NCBI GenBank assembly: GCA_036504335.1
Contig: DASXVJ010000007.1
Span: 6,790-70,789 of the forward strand
Length of the DNA stretch: 64,000 nucleotides
Source of the DNA: Fen-183 sp036504335
GTDB lineage: Bacteria; Acidobacteriota; Thermoanaerobaculia; UBA5066
Direction: 5' to 3'
This document shows positions 15,412 to 24,152 of the stretch, in pieces; the stretch's first letter is position 1, and every line of letters begins with the position of its first letter. The position numbers and the translations under genes are program-made. The notes beneath the pieces were generated by a model. The model saw only the letters and a list, made by a program, of their open reading frames with translations, had not been told where the DNA came from and did no database searches.

Positions 15412-17106
15412 ATGGACCTCTGGAGGAAGTTTTGCTCCCCGGGCGAGTTCATGCCGCACGGCATGTGCTACCTCTGGACGCCAGGCCTCGTGTGGCTTCA
15501 CGCGATGTCGGACGCGCTCATCGCGCTCGCCTATTTCTCGATCCCGTTGACGCTAATCCTGTTCGTTCGTCGCCGCCGGGACCTTCCGTTCAACTGGATG
15601 TTTCTGTCGTTCGGCGCCTTCATCGTCGCGTGCGGAACCACGCATGCGATGGAGGTGTGGACGCTCTGGAACGCGACCTACTGGGTCTCGGGTGCCATCA
15701 AGGCCGTGACGGCCGCAGCGTCGCTCCTCACGGCGGTCGCGCTCGTCAAGATCATGCCGGACGCGGTTGCCCTGGCGAGCCCGGAACAGCTCCGCCGGAC
15801 GAACGACGACCTTCAGCGGGAGATCGCCGAACGCCTTCGCGTCGAGGCGGCACTCGAGTTGGTCAACAGGGAACTCGAGGAACGGGTCCAGGCCCGGACG
15901 GGGGAGCTTTCGCGGACGAACGAACAGCTGCACGTCCAGATGGAGGAGCGCGAGCGGGCCGAGGAGAGCCTGCGGCAGTCGCAAAAAATGGACGCGGTCG
16001 GGCAGCTTGCGGGCGGCGTCGCGCACGACTTCAACAACCTGCTGACCGCGATCCTGGGCTACGCGGATCTGCTCGCCTCACGGCCGGCGATCGAAGGGGG
16101 GGCGCGCGAGGAGGTCGCCGAAATCCGGAATGCCGGCGAGAGGGCGGCGACCCTGACGCGACAGCTTCTGGCGTTCAGCCGCAAGCAGGTTCTCGAGCCC
16201 GTGGTGCTGCACGTCAACGATCTTGTCGGGGACCTCGAGAAGATGCTGCGGCGGCTGATCGGCGAGGACGTGGACCTGGTGTCGATCCTCGATCCTTCGG
16301 TAGGGAACGTCCGAGCGGACCCGGGTCAGCTCGAGCAGGTCATCCTGAACCTGGTCGTCAACGCCCGCGATGCGATGCCTCGCGGGGGCAAACTGACGAT
16401 CGAGACGGCCAACGCCGACCTCGATGAGGCGTACTCACAGCGCCACGCCGCGGCCCGTCCGGGCCGTTACGTCATGGTGGCCGTGAGCGACACGGGCTTC
16501 GGCATGGATGCGTCGACCGTGGAACACATCTTCGAGCCGTTCTTCACGACGAAGGAAAAGGGGAAGGGGACCGGGCTGGGGCTTTCCACGGTCTACGGCA
16601 TCGTCAAGCAGTCGGGAGGCAACATCTGGGTGTACAGCGAGCCCGGGAAGGGAACCGCCTTCAAAGTGTATTTGCCGAGAGTGGACGACGCGGTCGCGGA
16701 GGGCGTCTCCGCCGAGGCGAGCCCGCTCCCCGCCGCCGCCGCGAACGAGACCATCCTCCTGGTCGAGGACGAAGAATCGGTCCGGACGCTGGCGCGCCGC
16801 ATTCTCGTGGGTCATGGCTACCGCGTGCTCGAGGCAAGTGGCGGAGAGGCGGCGCTCGAGGCGTTTCGCGCGCATGGGGCACGAATCGATCTGCTGGTGA
16901 CGGATCTCGTGATGCCCGACATGGCGGGGACCGATCTCGCGGCTCGCCTGAACGAGAGGCATCCGGACCTCCGCGTGCTCTTCATGTCCGGCTACACCGG
17001 CGACGCGGCCGTACGAAGCGGCCAGCTGGTGCAGGGGCGGGCTTTTCTCCAGAAGCCGTTCACGCCCGCCGTTCTCCTGCGGAGGGTCCGCGACTCACTG
17101 GTCTGA
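15412..17106 (+). CDS. Hybrid histidine kinase with ethylene-receptor-like transmembrane domain
   Basis: 564 residues. Residues about 30-115 form three membrane helices closely matching the plant ETR1 ethylene-binding domain: SDALIALAYFSIPLTLILFV, then FGAFIVACGTTHAMEVWTLW, then the third helix ending VALVKIMPD. ETR1 Asp25, Tyr32, Cys65 and His69 correspond to Asp34, Tyr41, Cys74 and His78 here, with a constant offset of 9; Cys/His are the copper(I) ligands. A coiled coil (about 122-192) follows, then the H-box GGVAHDFNN (His205), N-box, DTGFGM, GKGTGLGL, and a receiver domain (447-564) with Asp498 in VTDLVMPD and Lys in LQKPF. There is no GAF domain. Inferred sensor of ethylene or another small hydrophobic ligand. 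The phosphotransfer partner is unknown. Confidence 0.92.
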   Translation: MDLWRKFCSPGEFMPHGMCYLWTPGLVWLHAMSDALIALAYFSIPLTLILFVRRRRDLPFNWMFLSFGAFIVACGTTHAMEVWTLWNATYWVSGAIKAVTAAASLLTAVALVKIMPDAVALASPEQLRRTNDDLQREIAERLRVEAALELVNRELEERVQARTGELSRTNEQLHVQMEERERAEESLRQSQKMDAVGQLAGGVAHDFNNLLTAILGYADLLASRPAIEGGAREEVAEIRNAGERAATLTRQLLAFSRKQVLEPVVLHVNDLVGDLEKMLRRLIGEDVDLVSILDPSVGNVRADPGQLEQVILNLVVNARDAMPRGGKLTIETANADLDEAYSQRHAAARPGRYVMVAVSDTGFGMDASTVEHIFEPFFTTKEKGKGTGLGLSTVYGIVKQSGGNIWVYSEPGKGTAFKVYLPRVDDAVAEGVSAEASPLPAAAANETILLVEDEESVRTLARRILVGHGYRVLEASGGEAALEAFRAHGARIDLLVTDLVMPDMAGTDLAARLNERHPDLRVLFMSGYTGDAAVRSGQLVQGRAFLQKPFTPAVLLRRVRDSLV

Positions 17107-17174
17107 CGGATGTCCGGGTTGTGCCCCTTCTCTCGGCTCCGCTAGGATGCGTCGCGCGACGCGAGGGGGCAGTC

Positions 17175-18128
17175 ATGGCACGCAAGAGGATCGGCGTCCT
17201 GTTCGGGATGGAAGACACCTTCCCGTGGGCGCTCATGAACGAGATCAACGAGATGGCCGCCAGGAGCGGCGACGACATCGAAGCGGGGCCGGTCAAGATC
17301 TCGGTCCTCGTCCAGGAGCAGTCCTTCGAGGACGCCGTGATCCTCGACCGCATCAGCCACGAGGTCCCGTTCTACCGGACGTTCCTCAAGTGCGCGGTCG
17401 CGCGCGGGGCCCAGGTCGTGAACAACCCGATCTGGTGGTGCGCCGACGACAAGTACTTCGACAACCTCGTCGCGCTTGCGGCGGGCGTCGCCGTCCCGAA
17501 AACGGTCCTCCTCCCGCACAAGGAGAACCCGCCGAACACGACCGCGACGTCCTTCCGCAATCTCGACTTCGTGGATTGGGACCGCGTGTTTGCGTACCTC
17601 GGCTTCCCGATCTTCATGAAGCCGGCGAACGGGGGCGGATGGAAGGACGTCTACAAGTGCGACACGGCCGAGGACTTCTTCGCGGCGTACGACAAGACGC
17701 GGGACCTCGAGATGATGGCGCAGGAGGCCATCGAGTTCACGGACTACTACCGCTGCTACGTCGTCGGGCGCTCGCGCGTGAAGATCATGCCGTACGCGCC
17801 GAAAGAGCCGCACGCCATGAGGTATGCCGCGGTCGCCGGCAAGCCGGTGCCGGCCGCGATGGCCGAGCGGGTGACGAACGACGCGCTCGCACTCTGCAAC
17901 GCTCTCGGCTACGACCTCAACACGGTGGAGTTCGCCGTGCGCAACGGAGTGCCGTACGCGATCGACTTCATGAACTGCGCACCCGACGCCGATCGCGCGT
18001 CGGTGGGCGAGGAGAATTTCCGGTGGATCGTGAAGGCGATGGCGGAGGACCTCGTCGACCGCGCGAAGAACCCGCGGCCGTTCGAGGCGACGGGCACGTG
18101 GCCGGCCCTCCTCGGCCTCAAGGCGTGA
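17175..18128 (+). CDS. ATP-grasp domain ligase (RimK/glutathione synthetase-like)
   Basis: 317 residues. Start 17175 has GAGGGGG just upstream and a TAGGAT -10 box at 17143-17148; an in-frame ATG at 17121 lacks both. Starts ARKRIGVLFGMEDTFPWALMNEIN. The ATP-grasp core shows GFPIFMKPANGGGWKDVYK (nucleotide-binding lysine and Gly-rich loop), MMAQEAIEF and the metal-site region NTVEFAVRNGVPYAIDFMNCAPDAD. ATP-grasp enzymes join a carboxylate to an amine or thiol through an acyl-phosphate. A GCS2-type carboxylate-amine ligase follows at 21604 beyond a two-gene insert, so the two may act on the same peptide-like product. The substrate is not predictable from the sequence. Confidence 0.8.
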   Translation: MARKRIGVLFGMEDTFPWALMNEINEMAARSGDDIEAGPVKISVLVQEQSFEDAVILDRISHEVPFYRTFLKCAVARGAQVVNNPIWWCADDKYFDNLVALAAGVAVPKTVLLPHKENPPNTTATSFRNLDFVDWDRVFAYLGFPIFMKPANGGGWKDVYKCDTAEDFFAAYDKTRDLEMMAQEAIEFTDYYRCYVVGRSRVKIMPYAPKEPHAMRYAAVAGKPVPAAMAERVTNDALALCNALGYDLNTVEFAVRNGVPYAIDFMNCAPDADRASVGEENFRWIVKAMAEDLVDRAKNPRPFEATGTWPALLGLKA

Positions 18129-18138
18129 GCCGGACGGA

Positions 18139-20547
18139 CTAGACGGTTACTTCGATAGGTACTGCCAGAGCTGTCTCGATCGCGGTGTAGATGGCTGATC
18201 CTGCAGCCTGAATCGTGACTATCAGGCTAAACCGCTGCTCGCGTAGTCGATACTCGGGCCGCCTCTCCCACCATCCAAGCACTGGCGCCACCGCAATGTA
18301 CTTCGTGCCTGCGAGGAACGGCGCGGGTCCTTCGTATCTGTCGGACTGGACCGTTCCTCGCGTACGCCGCCTTTGTCCCAACGTCCAGTTGTAGCCACGG
18401 GAGCCCACCTGCTCCCTGGGCGCCCGCGCGACTTTGTTAATGCGCTTGAAGAACACCTCGGGTTTCTCGGACGGTCCTTGCATTTCCCATTTCATGTCGA
18501 GCCCTCGTGTGGTCCGTTGGCGAAACGTAAGAGGCTCGGGGAGATATGAAAGGGTCACGCGGAGTTCGACGTTCGTTGCGGGGTCGAGATCCGCAAGTTC
18601 CTCCGGAGCGGGAAGTGCGAAGAACTTCGCGACCCGCATACTCGAGCCATCGCCCTGATAGATTGAGTTCGGCAGGCTGTCCTCGACGATTACTGTCGCT
18701 CTGTCGCGGGTACAGCCCAGAGCAAAGTCTGGATCAGGCGCCCCCAAACCACACGCGGCCAGACGCTCATCGAGATTCTGGAACTGCGCATTCATCTCTG
18801 GCGTCCATGACGCAGAGTGCACGATCAAGCCTCTTACGGTCTCTGGCCTCAGGTCTGGTGCAGAGGCCCAGATCTCGGCCCCGAGCCTCGCCGCTCGCGC
18901 CGTCGCTTCGCTCGTCATCGCGGTCAGGGTCAAAGGCGTCCTGAGGAAGTTCGGATGTGTGGTCAAAGTAGAAAGCGTTTCGACCATCGAGGAAGGCAGG
19001 GAACCGTCAAAGGCGACGTTCCCTCCCTCCATCACTACGTCAGGCTTGATATGCGTTCCAGCGGGAACGCCCGCGCGCGTATAGGGTGAGATGCCATTCT
19101 TCGGCGCAACTGCGCTGCACTCGGCGTAGATCGGCTCAGGGGGGATTTCGGTTTTCGTCGTGTAGGCACCGACTGTAAGCGCGTTGACCGCTTGAGCAGG
19201 GTCGTGCAGGCGCGCCGCGAGGTTTAGCTGCGGGTATCCTCGAATCAACTCAACGTTGCTGATGTCAGCGTTTCCTGCGGCAACGCATATTAACCGCCCG
19301 GTGCCGGAGTTATGTGCGAGTTGGTCAATTGTCTGACTCCAGGGAGTTGAAAACGGGGTGTCACCGAGGTGAGTCGTGATTGCGAGGGCAAAAGCCCGCT
19401 TTCGGCCTTCAACTTCGCCTCGCTCCAAACCGAGGATCGCGTCTTGTGTCAGGGCCGGCCAAAACGCGCGGTATTCTTCAGCACCGGTACCCGAGTACGG
19501 GACCCCGAGTATGCGTGCCGATTCGATCCAGTTGATCGGCGTGAACTGGCCAGCGTCCAGGGCGTCGCCCAATCCTCCACCGTAGAGAGCGATCCCAGCC
19601 ATCCCCGTGCCGTGCCTGTGGCTGTCCTCGGGGGACGAATCACCCGGAAGTACGGATATCGCCCCGCGAATTGCGGCTTCTAGAAGCGGATGTGCGGTTG
19701 ACACGCCGGTATCAAGTACGACTACAGCGGGAGCGCCATCGGACGGGCGCGCGAGCCCGAAGGAACTGACCTCGCTGACCGGCTGGTAGTTCGAATAGAG
19801 CCAGTCTCGCGTCGGAGGAGCCGCTAGATCGAACTCGTAAATGCAATCGGTGGCCTGGATGAGAGTCGCGAGCCTGTCGAGCCTTTCACGGACGAAGAAG
19901 ACGACCTGTTCGACCGCGATGAATTCGGGCAGCGACGTCATGCCGCCTAGTGCCCTGCGCATCTGCCGCCGCGAAGCCTCGTTGTCGGCGAGCCTATCGA
20001 GTCCGCCCCGGCAACCGATCTCAAACCAATACAAGGAGTCGGCCGCCAACCCCGTTGCCGCGCGGATGCGCCGACCTGCGAGTTCATTCTCACTCGCGAC
20101 GAGGATCTGTTCGATCGGAGCGAGGCACTTCGCGTTGCGAGGGAGGCCCGAAACCCTGTTGACTCTTGCGGGGTCAGAATACTGAGAGAGCTTCTTTCTA
20201 AGCGACGGCAGGCGTGGGTCGGCCGCGTCCAGGAACACCAAGCCCGACTCGGGATCAGATCCGACGATCCGAAGGTCAGAACGCTTATCTCCGAGGGTCG
20301 CGGCGTCTAACTGGGCGCCACGTTCGGGAACCACAGCGAGGATGCTGCGCCTCTGACCACCTTCGTCGGGGGGCGGCAACGCGGTTACCGTGGCTAAGAC
20401 TTTGTCCAGGTCGCTAACTAATCGGTCTCGATGTGCCTTGGGATCTCTCGGCGGGAGCGCAATAGCCCGGGCACCACCTTGCGGCGACTGGTAGCGCACA
20501 GACTTCGAGATCTTCCCCCTCAGGAATGGCAGCTTGTCTTCTGGCAT
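18139..20547 (-). CDS. ietS: S8 (subtilisin-like) serine peptidase, IetS-type component
   Basis: 802 residues, no signal peptide. A long N-terminal region (1-270) precedes the subtilase domain: Asp279 in VVVLDTGVS, His312 in HRHGTGMAG, oxyanion Asn426 in VAAGN and Ser546 in AMTSEATARAA (usual GTSxA reads MTSEA). A beta-rich C-terminal region follows. The ATG directly abuts the stop of the AAA ATPase gene, so the two are translationally coupled. AAA ATPase plus cytosolic subtilase is the composition of IetAS, known from the Agrobacterium Ti plasmid as a stability pair and later reported among antiphage systems. Its GC is visibly lower than its neighbours', consistent with lateral gain. A housekeeping role is unlikely given the missing export signal. 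Confidence 0.87.
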   Translation of the reverse strand: MPEDKLPFLRGKISKSVRYQSPQGGARAIALPPRDPKAHRDRLVSDLDKVLATVTALPPPDEGGQRRSILAVVPERGAQLDAATLGDKRSDLRIVGSDPESGLVFLDAADPRLPSLRKKLSQYSDPARVNRVSGLPRNAKCLAPIEQILVASENELAGRRIRAATGLAADSLYWFEIGCRGGLDRLADNEASRRQMRRALGGMTSLPEFIAVEQVVFFVRERLDRLATLIQATDCIYEFDLAAPPTRDWLYSNYQPVSEVSSFGLARPSDGAPAVVVLDTGVSTAHPLLEAAIRGAISVLPGDSSPEDSHRHGTGMAGIALYGGGLGDALDAGQFTPINWIESARILGVPYSGTGAEEYRAFWPALTQDAILGLERGEVEGRKRAFALAITTHLGDTPFSTPWSQTIDQLAHNSGTGRLICVAAGNADISNVELIRGYPQLNLAARLHDPAQAVNALTVGAYTTKTEIPPEPIYAECSAVAPKNGISPYTRAGVPAGTHIKPDVVMEGGNVAFDGSLPSSMVETLSTLTTHPNFLRTPLTLTAMTSEATARAARLGAEIWASAPDLRPETVRGLIVHSASWTPEMNAQFQNLDERLAACGLGAPDPDFALGCTRDRATVIVEDSLPNSIYQGDGSSMRVAKFFALPAPEELADLDPATNVELRVTLSYLPEPLTFRQRTTRGLDMKWEMQGPSEKPEVFFKRINKVARAPREQVGSRGYNWTLGQRRRTRGTVQSDRYEGPAPFLAGTKYIAVAPVLGWWERRPEYRLREQRFSLIVTIQAAGSAIYTAIETALAVPIEVTV

Positions 20548-21549
20548 CTACCTGCGGGGACCTCGCGCGTGCCCAGGGAGTGGGGCCAGCGGACGAAACG
20601 CCGTCGACAGGTCTGAAGCGGAAAGCGAATTTCGTCCGTCAAGCGCCATCGTCCTGACTGCGTCATCGCAAGCGCGTCCTACGTCCGCAAAACTCCGCCC
20701 CGAACATCGCACGGCGAGACGCTGAATGGCGCGGTCGGTGAGGGGGAACGCCCTGAGGCGTGTGCGGATCAGGTCGGCTATCTGAGCGACGGAGGGCGAT
20801 TCAAAGTGAATCAGAAGATCAAACCGCCTGAAGATTGCCCGATCAAGTAGCTCAAGATGATTGGTCGCCGCGATAAGCACACTTGCACTCTTATCGGCGT
20901 CCATGAATTGTAGGAACGACGTGACGATCCGGCGCATTTCTCCAACGTCCTGCGAATCACTTCGAGCCTTCGCGATCGCGTCGAATTCATCGAAAAGGTA
21001 AACACCCGGCCGCCGGGGCATTTCTTGAAAGACAGCCCGCAGATGATTGGCGGTGGCGCCGAGAAACCTCGAAAACAAGGCGTCTAGGCGAATCGTCAAC
21101 AGGGGAACACCGAGTTCTCCGGCAATCACTGCTGCCGCTAGGGTCTTTCCGCACCCCGGGGGCCCGTGGAACAAGAGCCGTCGCCGGGGGCCAACGCTGA
21201 ATCGTTCCAAGAGGTGCCTCGAACGGTTCTCGTGAAGGATTCGGTGGAGCGTTCGCCGGTTTTCGGTAGAAAGCACGATGTCGCTTTCTCGCTCGGCTCG
21301 GTATCCCCCATCGAGAATCTCAGCGAGAGTCCCCCTCGGTTGCGCTATGTCCACTACGGGAGCACCCGAATGTGGCTCGGAAAGCAGCGATCGGAGTTCT
21401 TCTGCAATGCGGATGTGCCCAGCCTCGCCTTCGATGGCCGCTAGCTGCAAGGCAGCCTTCCGAAAGGCCGTCTGTTCGCCCGCGAGATGCGCCCGGACAA
21501 GTTCTCTGAGGACGCCGGCTCTCAGCGCGGGGGATCCAAGGCGGCTCAT
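20548..21549 (-). CDS. ietA: AAA+ ATPase, IetA-type component
   Basis: 333 residues. An N-terminal helical region (1-85) precedes a classical AAA module: Walker A GPPGCGKT (129-136), Walker B YLFDEFD (184-190), sensor-1 Asn in AATN (230), arginine fingers in IFRRFD (about 241-242) and a C-terminal lid with SGRSFADVGRACDDA. The order resembles FtsH/katanin-like AAA proteins that remodel substrates. Its stop TAG is followed immediately by the ATG of the subtilase. Predicted to gate or activate that protease. GATAAT lies 6 nt before the start codon, suggesting a leaderless mRNA. Base composition differs from the flanking metabolic genes. Confidence 0.87.
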   Translation of the reverse strand: MSRLGSPALRAGVLRELVRAHLAGEQTAFRKAALQLAAIEGEAGHIRIAEELRSLLSEPHSGAPVVDIAQPRGTLAEILDGGYRAERESDIVLSTENRRTLHRILHENRSRHLLERFSVGPRRRLLFHGPPGCGKTLAAAVIAGELGVPLLTIRLDALFSRFLGATANHLRAVFQEMPRRPGVYLFDEFDAIAKARSDSQDVGEMRRIVTSFLQFMDADKSASVLIAATNHLELLDRAIFRRFDLLIHFESPSVAQIADLIRTRLRAFPLTDRAIQRLAVRCSGRSFADVGRACDDAVRTMALDGRNSLSASDLSTAFRPLAPLPGHARGPRR

Positions 21550-21555
21550 GGCTGG

Positions 21556-21561
21556 ATTATC
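21556..21561 (-). promoter_or_regulatory. -10 box GATAAT, leaderless start of ietA-type gene
   Basis: GATAAT on the minus strand, 6 nt before ATG 21549. It lies back to back with the TAGACT box of the divergent GCS2 gene. Confidence 0.4.
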
Positions 21562-21591
21562 CCTGATGCGGAAACGGCACCGATGATCGCC

Positions 21592-21597
21592 TAGACT
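21592..21597 (+). promoter_or_regulatory. -10 box TAGACT, leaderless start of GCS2 gene
   Basis: TAGACT, 6 nt before GTG 21604. No Shine-Dalgarno sequence fits in the gap. Confidence 0.5.
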
Positions 21598-21603
21598 TCA
21601 GAG

Positions 21604-22713
21604 GTGCCGCCCCGCCCGTCCTTCACCCTCGGGATCGAGGAAGAGTTCCAGATCGTCGATCCGGAAACCCGCGCGCTGAAGGCCCACATCCAGGAGCTCT
21701 TCGCGGAGGGCGAGTCGCGCCTCAAGGACAAGATCAAGCGTGAGTTCCACCAGTCCGTCATCGAGGTCGGGACGGGGATCTGCCGGAACATCGCCGAGGC
21801 GCGCGCGGACGCCACGCACCTCAGGCGTGAGCTCGTGCGCCTCACCGGCGAGGCGGGGCTCGCGATCGGCGCAGCCGGGACGCACCCGTTCACGCACTGG
21901 TCCGAGGTCCCCGTGACGCCGAGCCCGCGTTACGAGCGGATCCTCTACGACCTCGGCACGGTCGCGCGCGGAAATCTCATCTTCGGCCTGCACGTCCATG
22001 TCGCGGTCGAACACGACGAGACGCGGATCGCGCTTCAGAACGCCGCGCGGTACTTCCTCCCGCACGTGTTTGCGCTCTCGACGAACTCGCCTTTCTGGGG
22101 CGGGCGCGACACGGGCTGGAAGAGCTACCGCGCGAAGGTGTTCGACCGGTTCCCGCGCACGGGCATCCCGGACCAGTTCGCCTCGTGGGCCGACTACATG
22201 GGCTACGTCGAGACGCTCGTGAAGACGAACTGCATCGACAACCCGAAGAAGATCTGGTGGGACGTGCGCCCGCACCCGTTCTTCCCGACGCTGGAGTACC
22301 GGATCTGCGACATCCCGATGAGGGTGGACGAGACGATCTGCCTCGCCGCGCTCTTCCAGGCCATCACGGTCAAGCTCTGGAAGCTCCACGACAGGAACCT
22401 TTCGTACCGCCTCTACTCGCGGGCGCTCATCAGCGAGAACAAGTACCGGGCCGCGCGCTTCGGAATCGACGGGAAGCTCATCGACTTCGGCAAGAAGGAG
22501 GAAGTCCCCTTCACGGACCTCCTCGGTGAGCTCCTCGAGTTCGTGGACGACGTCCTCGACGAGCTCGGTTCGCGGAAGGAAGTCGAGTACGTCCGCACGA
22601 TCGTGGAGCGCAAGACCGGCGCGGACCGGCAGCGTGAGGTGTTCGAGAGGACGAAGAGCCTCCCCGCCGTCGTCGACTACATCCTCGAGGAGACGCGCCA
22701 CGGCCTCGACTGA
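21604..22713 (+). CDS. Carboxylate-amine ligase, GCS2 (glutamate-cysteine ligase 2) family
   Basis: 369 residues from GTG 21604. Family motifs are LGIEEEFQIVDP at the N-terminus, EFHQSVIEVGTGIC, GLHVHVAV, ALSTNSPFWGGRDTGWKSYR, VRPHPFFPTLEYRICD and NKYRAARFGIDG. GCS2 proteins (E. coli YbdK is one) form gamma-glutamyl amide or peptide bonds using ATP; the amine partner varies. With the ATP-grasp ligase at 17175 it could make a short peptide thiol or related conjugate, but the substrates are unproven. The following murF gene begins close to its stop, so co-transcription is likely. Confidence 0.88.
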   Translation: MPPRPSFTLGIEEEFQIVDPETRALKAHIQELFAEGESRLKDKIKREFHQSVIEVGTGICRNIAEARADATHLRRELVRLTGEAGLAIGAAGTHPFTHWSEVPVTPSPRYERILYDLGTVARGNLIFGLHVHVAVEHDETRIALQNAARYFLPHVFALSTNSPFWGGRDTGWKSYRAKVFDRFPRTGIPDQFASWADYMGYVETLVKTNCIDNPKKIWWDVRPHPFFPTLEYRICDIPMRVDETICLAALFQAITVKLWKLHDRNLSYRLYSRALISENKYRAARFGIDGKLIDFGKKEEVPFTDLLGELLEFVDDVLDELGSRKEVEYVRTIVERKTGADRQREVFERTKSLPAVVDYILEETRHGLD

Positions 22714-22735
22714 ATCTCTGTTCTCGGCCGCGGAC

Positions 22736-24151
22736 GTGACGCGCGCGCTCGGCGCCCTCGCGCCCGCGGGCGTGCCGGCGGCGTTCCCGTCCGTCTCGAC
22801 GGACACGCGCGCGATCCCGCCGGGCGCGCTCTTCGTCGCGCTGAAGGGGGAGCGTTTCGACGCGCACGCGTTCCTCACGGAAGCGAAATCGAAGGGCGCG
22901 GGCGCGGCCGTCGTCCGGAAGGGGACCCCGGCCGTTCCGGGCCTTCCGCTCTTCGAGGTCGCGGACACGCTCGGCGCCCTCGGCGCGCTCGCGGCCCTCC
23001 ACCGCCGGCGCTTCGCGATCCCCGTCGCGGCGGTCGCGGGCTCCAACGGCAAGACGACGACGAAGGAGATGCTCGCCTCGATCCTCCGGACGCGCGGGCC
23101 GGCGCTCGCGACCGAGGGCAACCTCAACAACGAGATCGGCGTGCCGCTCACGGTCTTCCGGATGTCGCCGGAGCACCGCGCGGCCGTCCTCGAGCTCGGG
23201 ATGTCGGCTCCTGGCGAGCTCGCCCGGCTCACGGAGATCGCGCGGCCGGATGCCGGGGTCGTGACGCTCGTCGCGGCGGAGCACCTCGAGTTCCTGAAGG
23301 ACCTCGACGGCGTGGCGGACGCCGAAGGCGAGCTCTACCGGGGCCTCCGGCCGGGCTCCTTCGCCGTGGTCAACGCGGACGACGCGCGCTGCGTGGCGCA
23401 GTCGGAGCGGGCCGCGGCCGGCGTGAAGAAGATCTTCTTTGGTCGGAGTCCGCTGGCGGACGTCCGTCTTCTTCGAGTCGTGCCCCTCGGGGTGGACGGC
23501 ATGAAGATCTTCCTGGAAGGTGAAGAGTGGGAGGCCGAGGCGGGCCGCCTCGTCGGTGGCTCCAAGCTACAGCGGCGCTCGGTCGAGGTCGCGCTGGGGT
23601 TCGTGGGCGAGCACAACGCGATGAACGCGGCCGCGGCGGCGGCCACGGCACGGGCTCTCTCGTACTCATTCGAAGAAATCTCCCGCGGCCTCGCCCTCGC
23701 GAAGCCCTACTCGCACCGGTCGCGCGTGGTCTCCGCTCCTGGCGGGATCACGATCCTCGACGACTGCTACAACGCCTCGCCCGCCTCGATGGAGGCCGCG
23801 CTCGCGACGCTGGCGTCGCTCGTCGAGGGAGGGAAGGGGCGGGCGGTCGCGGTGCTCGGCGACATGCTGGAGCTCGGGGCCGCCGAAGAGGAAGAGCATC
23901 GAAGGCTGGGGAGAAATGCGCTGAAGTGCGTCGAGCTGGCGGCGTTTTTCGGGCCGCGTTCCTCTCTGACCTTCGAAGAATTCCGCTCTTCTTCTTCCTC
24001 CTCTTCTTCCGCGCACTTCACCGGGATCGAGCCGCTCCTCGCGTGGCTGCGCCCGCGACTGGCGCCCGGAGACGTGCTCCTCGTGAAGGGGAGCCGGGGC
24101 ATGAAGCTCGAGCGCGTCGTCGACGCGCTCGCGGCCGGCCCGGGCGCCTGA
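22736..24151 (+). CDS. murF: UDP-N-acetylmuramoyl-tripeptide--D-alanyl-D-alanine ligase (MurF)
   Basis: About 471 residues. MurF adds D-Ala-D-Ala to the UDP-MurNAc-tripeptide in peptidoglycan synthesis. Motifs: STDTRAIPPGALFVALKGERFDAHAF, P-loop GSNGKTTTKEM (about 102-112), EGNLNNEIGVPLT, ILDDCYNASPASMEAAL, VLGDMLELG and LVKGSRGMKLERVV. The start is uncertain: GTG 22736 is the first standard start, but homology seems to extend upstream through LFSAADVTRAL, where only a CTG (22718) is available. No other mur or division gene is adjacent. The protein carries unusual low-GC patches, including a poly-Ser run near 24000, that belong to the dispersed repeat family reported separately. Confidence 0.92.
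   Translation: MTRALGALAPAGVPAAFPSVSTDTRAIPPGALFVALKGERFDAHAFLTEAKSKGAGAAVVRKGTPAVPGLPLFEVADTLGALGALAALHRRRFAIPVAAVAGSNGKTTTKEMLASILRTRGPALATEGNLNNEIGVPLTVFRMSPEHRAAVLELGMSAPGELARLTEIARPDAGVVTLVAAEHLEFLKDLDGVADAEGELYRGLRPGSFAVVNADDARCVAQSERAAAGVKKIFFGRSPLADVRLLRVVPLGVDGMKIFLEGEEWEAEAGRLVGGSKLQRRSVEVALGFVGEHNAMNAAAAAATARALSYSFEEISRGLALAKPYSHRSRVVSAPGGITILDDCYNASPASMEAALATLASLVEGGKGRAVAVLGDMLELGAAEEEEHRRLGRNALKCVELAAFFGPRSSLTFEEFRSSSSSSSSAHFTGIEPLLAWLRPRLAPGDVLLVKGSRGMKLERVVDALAAGPGA
23505..23984. repeat. Dispersed AT-rich repeat: one forward and two inverted copies in murF
   Basis: Forward copy 23505-23530 (GATCTTCCTGGAAGGTGAAG); inverted copies 23664-23683 (ACTCATTCGAAGAAATCTCC) and 23968-23984 (GACCTTCGAAGAATTCC). 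They match the window-wide core ATTTCTTCGAAGGTGAAT and its complement. All keep the murF frame open. A further weak forward-like match occurs near 23428. Confidence 0.55.
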
Positions 24152-24152
24152 G

